DNA from: Stammera capleta_AF
GTDB taxonomy: Bacteria; Pseudomonadota; Gammaproteobacteria; Enterobacterales; Enterobacteriaceae
Reading direction: 5' to 3'
DNA: 64,000 nucleotides
NCBI GenBank assembly: GCA_036689265.1
Contig: CP144777.1
Coordinates: forward strand, 248,001 to 312,000
Shown here: positions 1 to 10,400 of the stretch, in pieces
Numbering within the stretch: the first letter of the stretch is position 1
How the letters are laid out: every line of letters begins with the position of its first letter
Position numbers and translations under genes: made by a program
The notes under the pieces: model-generated
Seen by the model: only the letters and a program-made list of their open reading frames with translations
What the model was told of the DNA's origin: nothing
The model's database searches: none

Positions 1-1
1 A

Positions 2-505
2 ATATATAAATATTTTTCTGAAGAAAAAGAAGGATATATGACCAGAATTAGATCAAATTTAGTAAATAGTAAAAATTTATTTAAAATAGCAAAAAAACTA
101 AAATTAAATAAATATATAATTTTAGGACAAGGAGAAACAAAAATGTTAGGACAATTTAAAAAATCAATACTATCTAATACAGTAGAAGCTATAATTGGTG
201 GAATATTTATTGATTGTAATAATATAAATATTATTGGAAAAATAGTAGATAATTTATTTTTTAAAAATTTTTATATTAAAAAAAATATAAAAGATCCAAA
301 AACAACATTACAAGAATATTCACAAAAATTTAAATTACCATTACCAAAATATCTCATTGTAAAAAAACAAGGAAAAGATCACGAACAAATATTTACAATA
401 CATTGCAAAATAAAAAATTCTATAACTATAGGAAAAGGAAATAACAAAAAAACAGCTGAACAAATAGCTGCTAAAAAAGCACTAATAAATTTAGGTATAA
501 ATTAA
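2..505 (+). CDS. rnc: Ribonuclease III, C-terminal part (start lies outside the window)
   Basis: RNase III cleaves double-stranded RNA in rRNA and mRNA processing. The frame is open to the left edge of the window and the residues before the first ATG (position 38) still align with E. coli RNase III, so this is the 3' part of a gene that begins upstream. Visible are the end of the catalytic domain (TVEAIIGG, with Glu equivalent to E117, codon 185-187) and a C-terminal double-stranded RNA-binding domain starting near DPKTTLQEY. The conserved Asp that should precede TVEA (E. coli D114) is Asn here (codon 176-178). It is followed 5 bases later by era, the usual rnc-era operon; recO is not present. 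Confidence 0.95.
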   Translation: MYKYFSEEKEGYMTRIRSNLVNSKNLFKIAKKLKLNKYIILGQGETKMLGQFKKSILSNTVEAIIGGIFIDCNNINIIGKIVDNLFFKNFYIKKNIKDPKTTLQEYSQKFKLPLPKYLIVKKQGKDHEQIFTIHCKIKNSITIGKGNNKKTAEQIAAKKALINLGIN

Positions 506-510
506 TATTT

Positions 511-1383
511 ATGAATTTAAAACAAAATAAAAAAAAAAAATGTGCATATATACCAATAATAGGAAAAACAAATGTAGGAAAATCAACAATTTTTAACGAA
601 TTAATTAAAAAAAAAATATCAATAACATCAAATAAAAAAAATACTACACAAAAAAATATAATAGGTATTTATACAAAAAAAAATAAACAATATATATATA
701 TAGATACACCAGGATTAAAAAATAAAGAAAATACAAATTTATATATCAAAAAAATAATAAATTATACAAAAAAATATTTCAATATAAAAATTATTAATTT
801 AATTATTCTTGTAATAGAAAAAAAAATAAACTTAAATGAAATTAAATTAATGAATAATTTAAAAAACATTAAAACACCAATACTTCTTTTAATAAATAAA
901 ATAGACAAAATAAAAAATAAATTATTACTTTTACCATATATAAATTATTTAAAAAAAAAAACAAAATATATATCAATAATTCCAATTTCAGCATTTAAAA
1001 AAAAATATTTAAAATTAATTAAAAATAATTTTATAAAAAAATATCTAACAAAACAAAAACATTATTTTAAACTAAATAAAAAAACAAATTGTGAAAATAA
1101 ATTTATTATTTCTGAAATAATAAGAGAAAAAATAGTAAGACTAACAGGAGATGAAATTCCATATTCAATAAATGTAAAAATAGAAAAATATAACATAAAA
1201 AAAATAAATAAATATATTTTTATATTAATTTTAATAAAAAAAAAACAACACATGAAAATTATTATTGGAAAAAATGGAAAAAAAATAAAAAAAATAATCT
1301 ATTTATCTAAAATAGATATTTTAAAATATTTTAAAATTAATAAAAAAATAAACTTAAAAATAACTTTTAAAAAATTATATTAA
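511..1383 (+). CDS. era: GTPase Era, 16S rRNA/30S assembly factor
   Basis: Era is an essential GTPase that binds the 3' end of 16S rRNA during small-subunit assembly. The 290-residue protein (E. coli 301) shows G1 GKTNVGKST near residue 18, G3 DTPG, G4 NKID and a C-terminal KH domain with the GxxG loop GKNG near residue 250. The G2 region is degraded: TTQKN replaces the usual TRQKT. The protein is extremely lysine- and isoleucine-rich. A run of 12 A bases (529-540) lies within codons 7-11, and 11 A bases lie at 951-961; both are possible slippage sites but the frame is intact. It is co-transcribed with rnc. Confidence 0.96.
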   Translation: MNLKQNKKKKCAYIPIIGKTNVGKSTIFNELIKKKISITSNKKNTTQKNIIGIYTKKNKQYIYIDTPGLKNKENTNLYIKKIINYTKKYFNIKIINLIILVIEKKINLNEIKLMNNLKNIKTPILLLINKIDKIKNKLLLLPYINYLKKKTKYISIIPISAFKKKYLKLIKNNFIKKYLTKQKHYFKLNKKTNCENKFIISEIIREKIVRLTGDEIPYSINVKIEKYNIKKINKYIFILILIKKKQHMKIIIGKNGKKIKKIIYLSKIDILKYFKINKKINLKITFKKLY

Positions 1384-1398
1384 AATTACTAAAATAAT

Positions 1399-2052
1399 AT
1401 GATAAATTGGAAATATATTATAGATAAAGAAAAAAAATGTACATATTTTAAAAAAATATGCATTTTTTTAAAAAATGAATATAAAAATAAAATTATATAT
1501 CCTAAAAAAAAACACATATTAAATGCTTTTAAATTAACTAATTTTAAAAAACTAAAAGTTGTTATAATAGGACAAGATCCATATTACAATAAAGAACAAG
1601 CCCACGGTTTAGCATTTTCAGTTCAATCAAAATCAAAAAAGATACCTCCAACAATAATTAATATATATAAAGAAATAAAAAAAGAATACCCAAACTATAA
1701 AATACCAAAAAATGGATGTTTAAAAAAATGGACAAAACAAAATATTTTATTACTAAATAGTATTCTAACAGTAGAAAAAAAAAAACCTAAATCACATAAA
1801 AATATAGGTTGGGAAATTTTTACTAATAAAATAATATACTATATAAATAAATATTTAAAAAACATAGTATTCCTACTATGGGGATATTCTGCTCAAAAAA
1901 AAATAAAACTCATTAATCAAAATAAACATTTAATATTAAAAACATCTCATCCATCACCATTATCAGTAAATAAAGGATTTTATGGATGTAATCACTTTAA
2001 AAAAACAAATATTTATCTTAAAGAAAAAAAAAATAAAATAATTTTTTGGTAA
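1399..2052 (+). CDS. ung: Uracil-DNA glycosylase
   Basis: Family 1 uracil-DNA glycosylase removes uracil from DNA, the first step of base excision repair after cytosine deamination. The water-activating loop GQDPYY is at residues 58-63 (catalytic Asp at 60), and the second active-site motif HPSPLS lies near residue 184. Length is 217 residues against about 229 in E. coli. The gene starts 15 bases after era and probably shares its transcript. It converges on trpS with 9 bases between the stop codons. The abasic sites it makes could be handled by Nfo, which is also in this window. Confidence 0.97.
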   Translation: MINWKYIIDKEKKCTYFKKICIFLKNEYKNKIIYPKKKHILNAFKLTNFKKLKVVIIGQDPYYNKEQAHGLAFSVQSKSKKIPPTIINIYKEIKKEYPNYKIPKNGCLKKWTKQNILLLNSILTVEKKKPKSHKNIGWEIFTNKIIYYINKYLKNIVFLLWGYSAQKKIKLINQNKHLILKTSHPSPLSVNKGFYGCNHFKKTNIYLKEKKNKIIFW

Positions 2053-2061
2053 ATATATAAA

Positions 2062-3072
2062 TTATCTATTAAAATTCAATCCAATAAAACTATTTACTTT
2101 ATTTAATATATTTTTAGATATTTTACTAGATTTATAAAAACCTTTCAATAAAATTTCTTCTAAAAATTTTTCTCTATTACGAAAATAATAATATTTTTCT
2201 TGAAATATAGATATAAAATTAATTATTTCTTCTGAAATAACATTTTTAAAATCATTATATTTAAAATCAATAAACTTCTTTTCTAAATCTAATATAGATG
2301 TATTAGTAATACTAGATAATATATTTAATAAATTAGACACACCTGGTTTATTAACCATGTCATAAATTATTTTAGGTGGATTATCAGAATCAGTAACAGA
2401 ATTTTTAATTTTATATTTCAAAGTACTAATATTATCCAATAATAATATTAAATTATTCTTATTAAAATCAGATTTTGACATTTTTTTTTTAGGATCTAAT
2501 AATGACATAATTCTAGATTTATTTTTAATGATAATATATTCAGGAATTTTAAATACATTACATAAAAAAAAATTATTAAATCTTTTTGCAATATTTCTAA
2601 CAAATTCTACATGTTGTATTTGATCATCACCAATCAAAACATAATCAGTTTCATATAACAAAATATCTGCAGCCATAAGTACAGGATAAGTAAATAAACC
2701 ACAATTTTTTAACATCTTAACATTGTTAGATTTTTCTTTATATTGAGTCATACGATTTAATTCACCTAAATATGTATAACAATTTAATATCCAATACAAT
2801 TGAGAATGTTCTACAATATTAGATTGTAAAAAAATAATACATTTTTTATCATCAATTCCAGACGCTAATAATACAGAAACTAAATCATAAATATTCTTTT
2901 TTAATAAAATAGAATTTACATTTATAGTAACTGAATGAAGATCAGCAATACAAAAAAAACACTTAAATTTTTTTTGAAAATTAAACAATCTACTTAAAAC
3001 TGATATATAATGACCTATAGTTAATTGACCTGTTGGTTGAATACCACTAAAAACAACTTGCTTTTTGCCCAT
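2062..3072 (-). CDS. trpS: Tryptophanyl-tRNA synthetase
   Basis: Class I synthetase that charges tRNA-Trp. The nucleotide-binding motif appears as TIGHY near the N-terminus and the KMSKS loop as KKMSKSD. I use the ATG at 3072, because the protein then starts MGKKQVVFSGIQPTG and aligns with the E. coli N-terminus at nearly the same length (336 residues against 334); the longer frame starts with TTG and adds ten unaligned residues. Its substrate tRNA-Trp(CCA) is at 47361-47433. It stands alone downstream of rpoC on the same strand. Confidence 0.97.
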   Translation of the reverse strand: MGKKQVVFSGIQPTGQLTIGHYISVLSRLFNFQKKFKCFFCIADLHSVTINVNSILLKKNIYDLVSVLLASGIDDKKCIIFLQSNIVEHSQLYWILNCYTYLGELNRMTQYKEKSNNVKMLKNCGLFTYPVLMAADILLYETDYVLIGDDQIQHVEFVRNIAKRFNNFFLCNVFKIPEYIIIKNKSRIMSLLDPKKKMSKSDFNKNNLILLLDNISTLKYKIKNSVTDSDNPPKIIYDMVNKPGVSNLLNILSSITNTSILDLEKKFIDFKYNDFKNVISEEIINFISIFQEKYYYFRNREKFLEEILLKGFYKSSKISKNILNKVNSFIGLNFNR

Positions 3073-3177
3073 AAAAACCACAATAAATTTAATTTTTAAC
3101 AATAAATATCCAAAATAAATAAAAATTTTACTAATTTAATATAAAATTTTATTTTTTTATATTACCAATTAAAAAAT

Positions 3178-6100
3178 CTATTTTTTTTTTGTTTTTTCAA
3201 ATTTATAAAAATTTATATTTTCATTATCTAATAACTTATCAACAACAAACAAATTATTATTATGTAAATGTTCAAATTTTTTATTATGATAAGTATAACC
3301 TGTTCCAGAAGGTATTAATCTTCCAACTATTACATTTTCTTTTAAACCTCTTAATTCATCAATTTTACCAGAAACTGCAGATTCAGTTAATATCCTTGTA
3401 GTTTCCTGAAAAGAAGCTGAAGATATAAAAGATTCTGTAGATAAAGATGCTTTAGTTATTCCCAATAAATTACGTTTAAATTTAATTTCTTTTTTTCCTT
3501 CAGATTTCAAATTAATATTTACTAATCTTGCTCTAGATAAATCTAACTGTTCATTACATAAATAAAAAGAATCACCAGGATCAATAACTGTTACTCTACG
3601 TAACATCTGTTTAATAATAACCTCAATATGTTTATCATTTATTTTTACACCTTGCAATCTATAAACATTTTGAACTTCATTTGTAATATACTTAGTAACC
3701 TCTTGAATACCTTTTAATCTTAAAATATCATGAGCAGATTCAAATCCATCAGAAACAATATCTCCTTTTTCAATTAATTCACCCTCAAATACATTTAATT
3801 GTCTCCATTTAGGAATCATTTCCTCATGTATAACTTTTTTATCTAAAGAAGTTATAATTAAACGATATTTTCCTTTTGTTTCTTTTCCAAAACTTACACT
3901 ACCAGAAATTTCAGCTAATATAGCTACATCTTTAGGTTTTCTAGCTTCAAATAAATCAGCAACTCTAGGTAAACCACCTGTTATATCTTTTGTTACACTA
4001 TGTTCTTGAGAAACTTTTGCTAAAACATCACCAGAATTAACATAAGAATAATTATCTAATTGAATCACAGATTTAGCAGGTAAAAAATATTGAGCAACCA
4101 TATCTGTTCCAGGAATATTTATATCATTTCCATTTTTATCTACTATTTTTATAGAAGGTCTAAATTGTTTATTAACATTTAAATTAACAAATTTATCAGT
4201 ATAATCTAATACTACAACAGAAGATAAACCAGTTAATTCATCAGTTTGTTTTGCAATAGTTTTACCTTCATAAATATCAACAAAACAAATAAATCCACTA
4301 ACTTCAGAAATAATAGGAATTATGTGAGGATCCCATTTTACTACAATTTCACCAGCAAACACTCTTTCACCATTTCCTTTTTCTAAAATAGAACCATAAG
4401 GAATTTTATAATCTTCTTTAATTAAACCAAATTTATCTAAAATTTTTAATTCAACATTTCTAGAAGTAACAACAAATTTGTTAGAAGAATTAATAACATA
4501 TTTAAAATTTAATAATTTTATAAAACCATTATTCTTTATTTTTATACAAGATTCTGAAGCCATTCTAGAAGCTGCACCTCCTACATGAAATGTTCTCATT
4601 GTTAATTGAGTTCCAGGTTCTCCTATAGACTGAGCTGCTATTACACCTATAGCTTCACCTTTATTAATTAAATGACCTCTAGCTAAATCTAAACCATAAC
4701 AATAAGAACAAACACCAAAATTAGTATTACATGTAACAACAGATCTAACTTTAACGCTATAAATAGAATATTTATTAATCAATTCACAATGACTATTATT
4801 CAATAAAGTATTTTTATAAATTAATATATCATTAGAATTAGGATAAAAAATATTACATAACAAAACTCTACCTAATATACGATCTTGTAAAGATTCTTTT
4901 ATGTCACCACCTTCTATTATTGGAGTTATTATTAAACCTTCATCTGTATAACAATTATCTTCAATAACAACTAAATCTTGAGCTACATCAACTAAACGTC
5001 TAGTTAAATAACCAGAATTAGCAGTTTTTAATGCAGTATCAGCTAAACCTTTTCTTGCTCCATGAGTAGAAATAAAATATTGTAATACATTTAAACCTTC
5101 TTTAAAATTAGCTGTAATAGGTGTTTCAATAATAGATCCATCAGGTTTAGCCATTAAACCTCTCATTCCAGCCAATTGTCTAATTTGAGCCGCAGAACCA
5201 CGAGCTCCAGAATCAGCCATCATAAAAACACTGTTAAAAGACGGTCTTTTTTTTAAAACACCATCTTTTTTTACCAAATCAATAGATAAATCATCCATCA
5301 TGGATTTAACAATACGTTCATTAGCAGAAGACCAAATATCAATTACTTTATTATATTTTTCACCTAAAGTTACTAAACCAGATTGAAATTGTTCTTGAAT
5401 TTCTGTTACTTCTTTTTCAGCTTCTTTTAATATTTTACTTTTATTTTTTGGAATGATCATATCATCAATTCCTACAGATAAACCTGAAATAGTAGCATAT
5501 TTAAAACCAATATACATGATATTATCTGCAAAAATAACTGTTTTTTTTAAACCTAAAATTTGATAACAAATGCTAAGTAAATTAGATATTTCATTTTTAT
5601 CTAATACTTTATTAATTAATGAAAAATTTAAACCTTTAGGAACAATATTCCATAAAATAGCTCTTCCTACAGTAGTATCAATTACTATACTCTTTTTTAA
5701 AATTTCTTTATTTTTTTTATAATACTCAATAATTCTAACTTTAACTTTAGCATGTAAAGAAACTAATCCATTATTATAAACATATTCAGCCTCATTTGAA
5801 GATGATAACAACATACCTTCACCTAATACATTTACATTTTCTCTTGTCATATAATATATCCCTAAAACAACATCTTGAGATGGAACAATAACAGGATCTC
5901 CACTTGCTGGTGATAATATATTATTTGTTGACATCATAAGAGCTCTAGCTTCTAATTGAGCTTCTAAAGTTAATGGAATATGTACAGCCATTTGATCACC
6001 ATCAAAATCAGCATTATAAGAAGCACATACTAAAGGATGTAATTGAATAGCTTTTCCTTCAACCAACAAAGGTTCAAATGCTTGAATTCCTAAACGATGT

Positions 6101-7386
6101 AAAGTAGGAGCTCTATTTAACAAAACAGGATGTTGTTTTATAACTTCTGATAAAACATCCCAAACAATAGAATCTTCTCTTTCAACCATTTTTTTAGCAG
6201 ATTTAATTGTATTTGCATAACCACTACTTTCTAATTTACCGTAAACGAAAGGTTTAAATAATTCTAAAGCCATTTTTTTAGGCAAACCACATTGATGCAA
6301 TTTTAAATACGGACCAACAGTTATAACAGATCTTCCTGAATAATCAACTCTTTTACCTAATAAATTTTGTCTAAATCTACCTTGTTTTCCTTTAATCATA
6401 TCAGATAATGATTTTAATGGTCTTTTATTAGAACCAATAATAGAAAAACCTCTACGACCATTATCTAATAATGCATCTACAGATTCTTGCAACATCCTTT
6501 TTTCATTTCTAATAATAATATCAGGTGCAGTTAAATCTAAAAGTCTTTTTAAACGATTATTACGATTTATAACCCTACGATATAAATCATTAAGATCAGA
6601 AGTAGCAAATCTTCCACCATCTAAAGGAACCAAAGGTCTTAAATCTGGAGGAAGAACTGGTAATACTTTTAATATCATCCATTCCGGTTTATTTCCAGAA
6701 TTAATAAAAGATTCAACTAATTTTAATCTCTTTATTATTTTTTTATTTTTTGTTTCAGAACTACTAATTTTTAAATTATCATATAATGTATTATAAATAC
6801 TTTTTAAATCAATATTTTTCAACAAATATTGAATAGCTTCAGCTCCCATTTTAGCAACAAAACAATCTCCAAATTTACTATAATAATCTAAATACTGATC
6901 CTCATTTAATAATTGACATAAATTTAAATTAGTTTTACCTGAATCAACAACAACATAAGACTCAAAATACAAAATTTTTTCAATATCTTTTAATGGAATA
7001 TCTAACAATAAACCTATTCTAGAAGGTAATGATTTTAAAAACCAAATATGAGCTATAGGTGAAGCCAACTCTATATGACCCATTCGTTCACGACGAACTT
7101 TCATTTGAGTAACTTCAACACCACATTTTTCACAAATAACTCCCCTATGTTTTAATCTTTTATATTTTCCACACAAACATTCAAAATCTTTTATAGGACC
7201 GAATATACGTGAACAAAATAATCCATCTCTCTCAGGTTTAAATGTACGATAATTTATAGTTTCGGGTTTTTTAACTTCACCATATGACCATGATCTAATC
7301 ATATCAGGTGAAGCTAAAGATATTTTAATAGAATTAAATTCTTTATTTTTAGATTTAAATTTTAAAAAATCAACAAAATCATTCAC
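3178..7386 (-). CDS. rpoC: RNA polymerase beta-prime subunit
   Basis: Largest catalytic subunit of RNA polymerase. The 1402-residue protein (E. coli 1407) keeps the active-site Mg2+ motif NADFDGDQM, the N-terminal zinc ribbon (CLCGKY ... CEKC) and the second zinc site (Cys in DNCYTDEG plus CNTNFGVCSYC). The translation begins at GTG, as in E. coli rpoC, preceded by AAAGGT about ten bases upstream. Only the last few dozen residues diverge from enteric sequences. It lies 48 bases downstream of rpoB in the usual operon. The strong conservation next to the eroded small ribosomal proteins shows purifying selection. Confidence 0.99.
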   Translation of the reverse strand: MNDFVDFLKFKSKNKEFNSIKISLASPDMIRSWSYGEVKKPETINYRTFKPERDGLFCSRIFGPIKDFECLCGKYKRLKHRGVICEKCGVEVTQMKVRRERMGHIELASPIAHIWFLKSLPSRIGLLLDIPLKDIEKILYFESYVVVDSGKTNLNLCQLLNEDQYLDYYSKFGDCFVAKMGAEAIQYLLKNIDLKSIYNTLYDNLKISSSETKNKKIIKRLKLVESFINSGNKPEWMILKVLPVLPPDLRPLVPLDGGRFATSDLNDLYRRVINRNNRLKRLLDLTAPDIIIRNEKRMLQESVDALLDNGRRGFSIIGSNKRPLKSLSDMIKGKQGRFRQNLLGKRVDYSGRSVITVGPYLKLHQCGLPKKMALELFKPFVYGKLESSGYANTIKSAKKMVEREDSIVWDVLSEVIKQHPVLLNRAPTLHRLGIQAFEPLLVEGKAIQLHPLVCASYNADFDGDQMAVHIPLTLEAQLEARALMMSTNNILSPASGDPVIVPSQDVVLGIYYMTRENVNVLGEGMLLSSSNEAEYVYNNGLVSLHAKVKVRIIEYYKKNKEILKKSIVIDTTVGRAILWNIVPKGLNFSLINKVLDKNEISNLLSICYQILGLKKTVIFADNIMYIGFKYATISGLSVGIDDMIIPKNKSKILKEAEKEVTEIQEQFQSGLVTLGEKYNKVIDIWSSANERIVKSMMDDLSIDLVKKDGVLKKRPSFNSVFMMADSGARGSAAQIRQLAGMRGLMAKPDGSIIETPITANFKEGLNVLQYFISTHGARKGLADTALKTANSGYLTRRLVDVAQDLVVIEDNCYTDEGLIITPIIEGGDIKESLQDRILGRVLLCNIFYPNSNDILIYKNTLLNNSHCELINKYSIYSVKVRSVVTCNTNFGVCSYCYGLDLARGHLINKGEAIGVIAAQSIGEPGTQLTMRTFHVGGAASRMASESCIKIKNNGFIKLLNFKYVINSSNKFVVTSRNVELKILDKFGLIKEDYKIPYGSILEKGNGERVFAGEIVVKWDPHIIPIISEVSGFICFVDIYEGKTIAKQTDELTGLSSVVVLDYTDKFVNLNVNKQFRPSIKIVDKNGNDINIPGTDMVAQYFLPAKSVIQLDNYSYVNSGDVLAKVSQEHSVTKDITGGLPRVADLFEARKPKDVAILAEISGSVSFGKETKGKYRLIITSLDKKVIHEEMIPKWRQLNVFEGELIEKGDIVSDGFESAHDILRLKGIQEVTKYITNEVQNVYRLQGVKINDKHIEVIIKQMLRRVTVIDPGDSFYLCNEQLDLSRARLVNINLKSEGKKEIKFKRNLLGITKASLSTESFISSASFQETTRILTESAVSGKIDELRGLKENVIVGRLIPSGTGYTYHNKKFEHLHNNNLFVVDKLLDNENINFYKFEKTKKK

Positions 7387-7434
7387 AAATATTATTACCT
7401 TTTAAAAAAAATAAATTATTATATTTATACTAAA

Positions 7435-10400
7435 TTATTTTTTTAATTCAATATTAATAGCTAAAGAACAAATTTCTTTCAATAACACATTAAAAGATTC
7501 AGGCATTCCAGGTTCCATTTGATGATTATTATTAATAATATTTTTATATATTTTAGTTCTACCATCTACATCATCTGACTTTACTGTTAACATTTCTTGT
7601 AAAGTATAAGATGCTCCATAAGCTTCTAAAGCCCAAACTTCCATTTCACCAAATCTTTGACCACCAAATTGAGATTTTCCTCCTAAAGGTTGTTGAGTAA
7701 CCAAACTATATGAACCAGTAGATCTTGCATGCATTTTATCATCAACTAAATGATTCAATTTCATCATATACATATAACCTACAGTTACAGGTCTCTCTAT
7801 TTTATTTCCTGTTAAACCATCATACAAATAAATTTGACCAGATGAAGGAATGCCAGCTAATTTTAATAAATATTTTATTTCTTTTTCCTTAGCACCATCA
7901 AAAACAGGTGTAGCCATAGGAAAACCATGTTTTAAATTATTAATTAAAACTAACAATTCTTTTTTACTAAATGAATCCAAATTAATATTAGAATATTTAT
8001 TACCTACATCATATATTTTTTTAACAAAATCTTTTATTTTTAAAATATCAACTTTGTTATTTAACATAATATTTATTTTATCACCTAAATATTTAGATGC
8101 CATACCTAAATGAGTTTCTAAAATCTGTCCAATATTCATTCTAGAAGGAACACCCAAAGGATTTAATATTATATCAACAGGAACTCCTTTATCATCATAT
8201 GGCATATCTTCAACAGGGCATATTTTAGAAATAACACCTTTATTTCCATGTCTACCAGCCATTTTATCTCCTATTTGTATATATCTTTTAACAGATAAAT
8301 AAACTTTTACAATTTTTAATATTCCAGGAGATAATTCATCACTATGCCTTACTTTTAAAATCTCTTTATCTATTTTTTCTTTAAATACATATTTTATATT
8401 CTCATAATCTTTTAATAATTTTTTTACTTTTCTTTTAATATTTATATCTTTAATATCTAAAGAAAAAATATTTTTATAACTAAATTTAGTTAAATCTAGT
8501 TTAATTAAATTATTATTATTATGATATTTAATTAATATATCTTTAATTTCTAATAAAACAGAATTTTGAAAATAAATCATTTCTTTGTTAAAACTATTTT
8601 TAATATAATTTATCTTCATTTCCTCAATTTCTAAAGACCTTTTATCTTTAATCATTCCATCTCTAGTAAAAACATGAACATCAATAACAGTGCCATAACA
8701 ACCATCAGGAACTCGTAAAGAAGAATCTTTAACTTCAGATGCTTTTTCACCAAAAATAGCTCTTAAAAGTTTTTCTTCAGGTGTTAACTGAGTTTCACCT
8801 CTAGGAGTAACTTTGCCTACTAAAATATCTCCACTTACTACTTCAGCTCCTATATAAACAATACCACTATCATCTAATTTAGATAAAAGAGATTCACTAA
8901 CATTAGGTATATCAGATGTAATTTCTTCAGATCCTAATTTAGTATCTCTGGAAATACAAGATAATTCTTGTATATGTATAGTTGTAAATATATCCTTTTG
9001 AACAATACGCTCAGAAATTAAAATAGAATCTTCAAAATTATAACCATTCCAAGACATAAATGCTACACGTACATTTTGACCTAAAGCTAATTCACCCAAA
9101 TCAGTTGAAGGTCCATCAGCTAATGTATCTCCAATATTTATTTTTTCATTTAATACAACACAAGGTTTATGATTAATACAAGTATTTTGATTGGAACGAT
9201 AATATTTAATTAAATTATAAACATTTACTCTAGAATAAACATCATCATTATGATGATATTTTTTATCGGTATAAATAATTATTTTAGTAGAATCAACATA
9301 TTTAACTATACCAGATTTTTTAGCTATTACAGAAACTCCAGAATCACAAGCAACTATACGTTCCATTCCTGTCCCAACTAAAGGTTTAATAGAAACTATT
9401 GAAGGAACAGCTTGTCGTTGCATATTAGCACCCATTAAAGCCCTATTAGCATCATCATGTTCTAAAAAAGGTATCAATGAAGCACCAACAGATACTATTT
9501 GCTGATTAGAAACATCCATATAATTAATATCTTTACTATTAAATAAACTAAATTCTCCATTATAACGACATATAACAAATTCTTTAATTATTTTATTTAA
9601 ATCATTTAATTCAATATTAGCTTGAGCAACAATAAAATTATTTTCTTCTATAGCAGATAAATAATGAATTTTATTTGAAACATATCCATTTCTAACTAAT
9701 CTATATGGAGTTACTAAAAAACCATAAAAATTAACTTTGGCATATATAGATAATGAATTTATTAAACCAATATTAGGTCCTTCTGGAGTTTCTATTGGAC
9801 AAACTCTACCATAATGCGTATGATGAATATCTCTTACTTCAAATCCAGCTCTTTCTCTAGTTAAACCACCAGGACCTAATGCAGAGATCCTACGCTTATG
9901 AGTAATTTCAGATAAAGGATTATTTTGATCCATAAATTGTGATAATTGACTAGAACAAAAAAAATCTTTAATAATGGCAGATAAAGGTTTAGCATTAATT
10001 AAATCTTGAGGAACTATATTATCTAATTCACCTAACGTTAAACGTTCTTTTACTGATCTTTCAATTCTAACTAAACCAATACGAAATTGATTTTCTATCA
10101 TTTCACCTACAGATCTAACCCTTCTATTACCTAAATGATCAATATCATCAATTTTATCTTTTCCATTCCTAATATTTATTAATTTTTTTATAGTATCTAT
10201 TATATCTTTATTTGTTAATATCAATAAATTAATTTTTTCTTCATTACCTAATGATTTATTTAATTTCATACGACCAACATTTGATAAATCGTATTTATCT
10301 AAAGAAAAAAATAAATTTTTAAATAAAATTTTTGCAGAATCTATTGTTGGAGGTTCACCCGGTCTAATCATTCTATATATTTCTAAAATAGAAGAATTAT

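Noticed and set aside
3122..3150. Inverted repeat AAAATTTTA ... TAAAATTTT downstream of rpoC, resembling a terminator
   Set aside because: It is made only of A and T; such palindromes are common by chance at this composition, and the stem would be weak. Not listed as a terminator.
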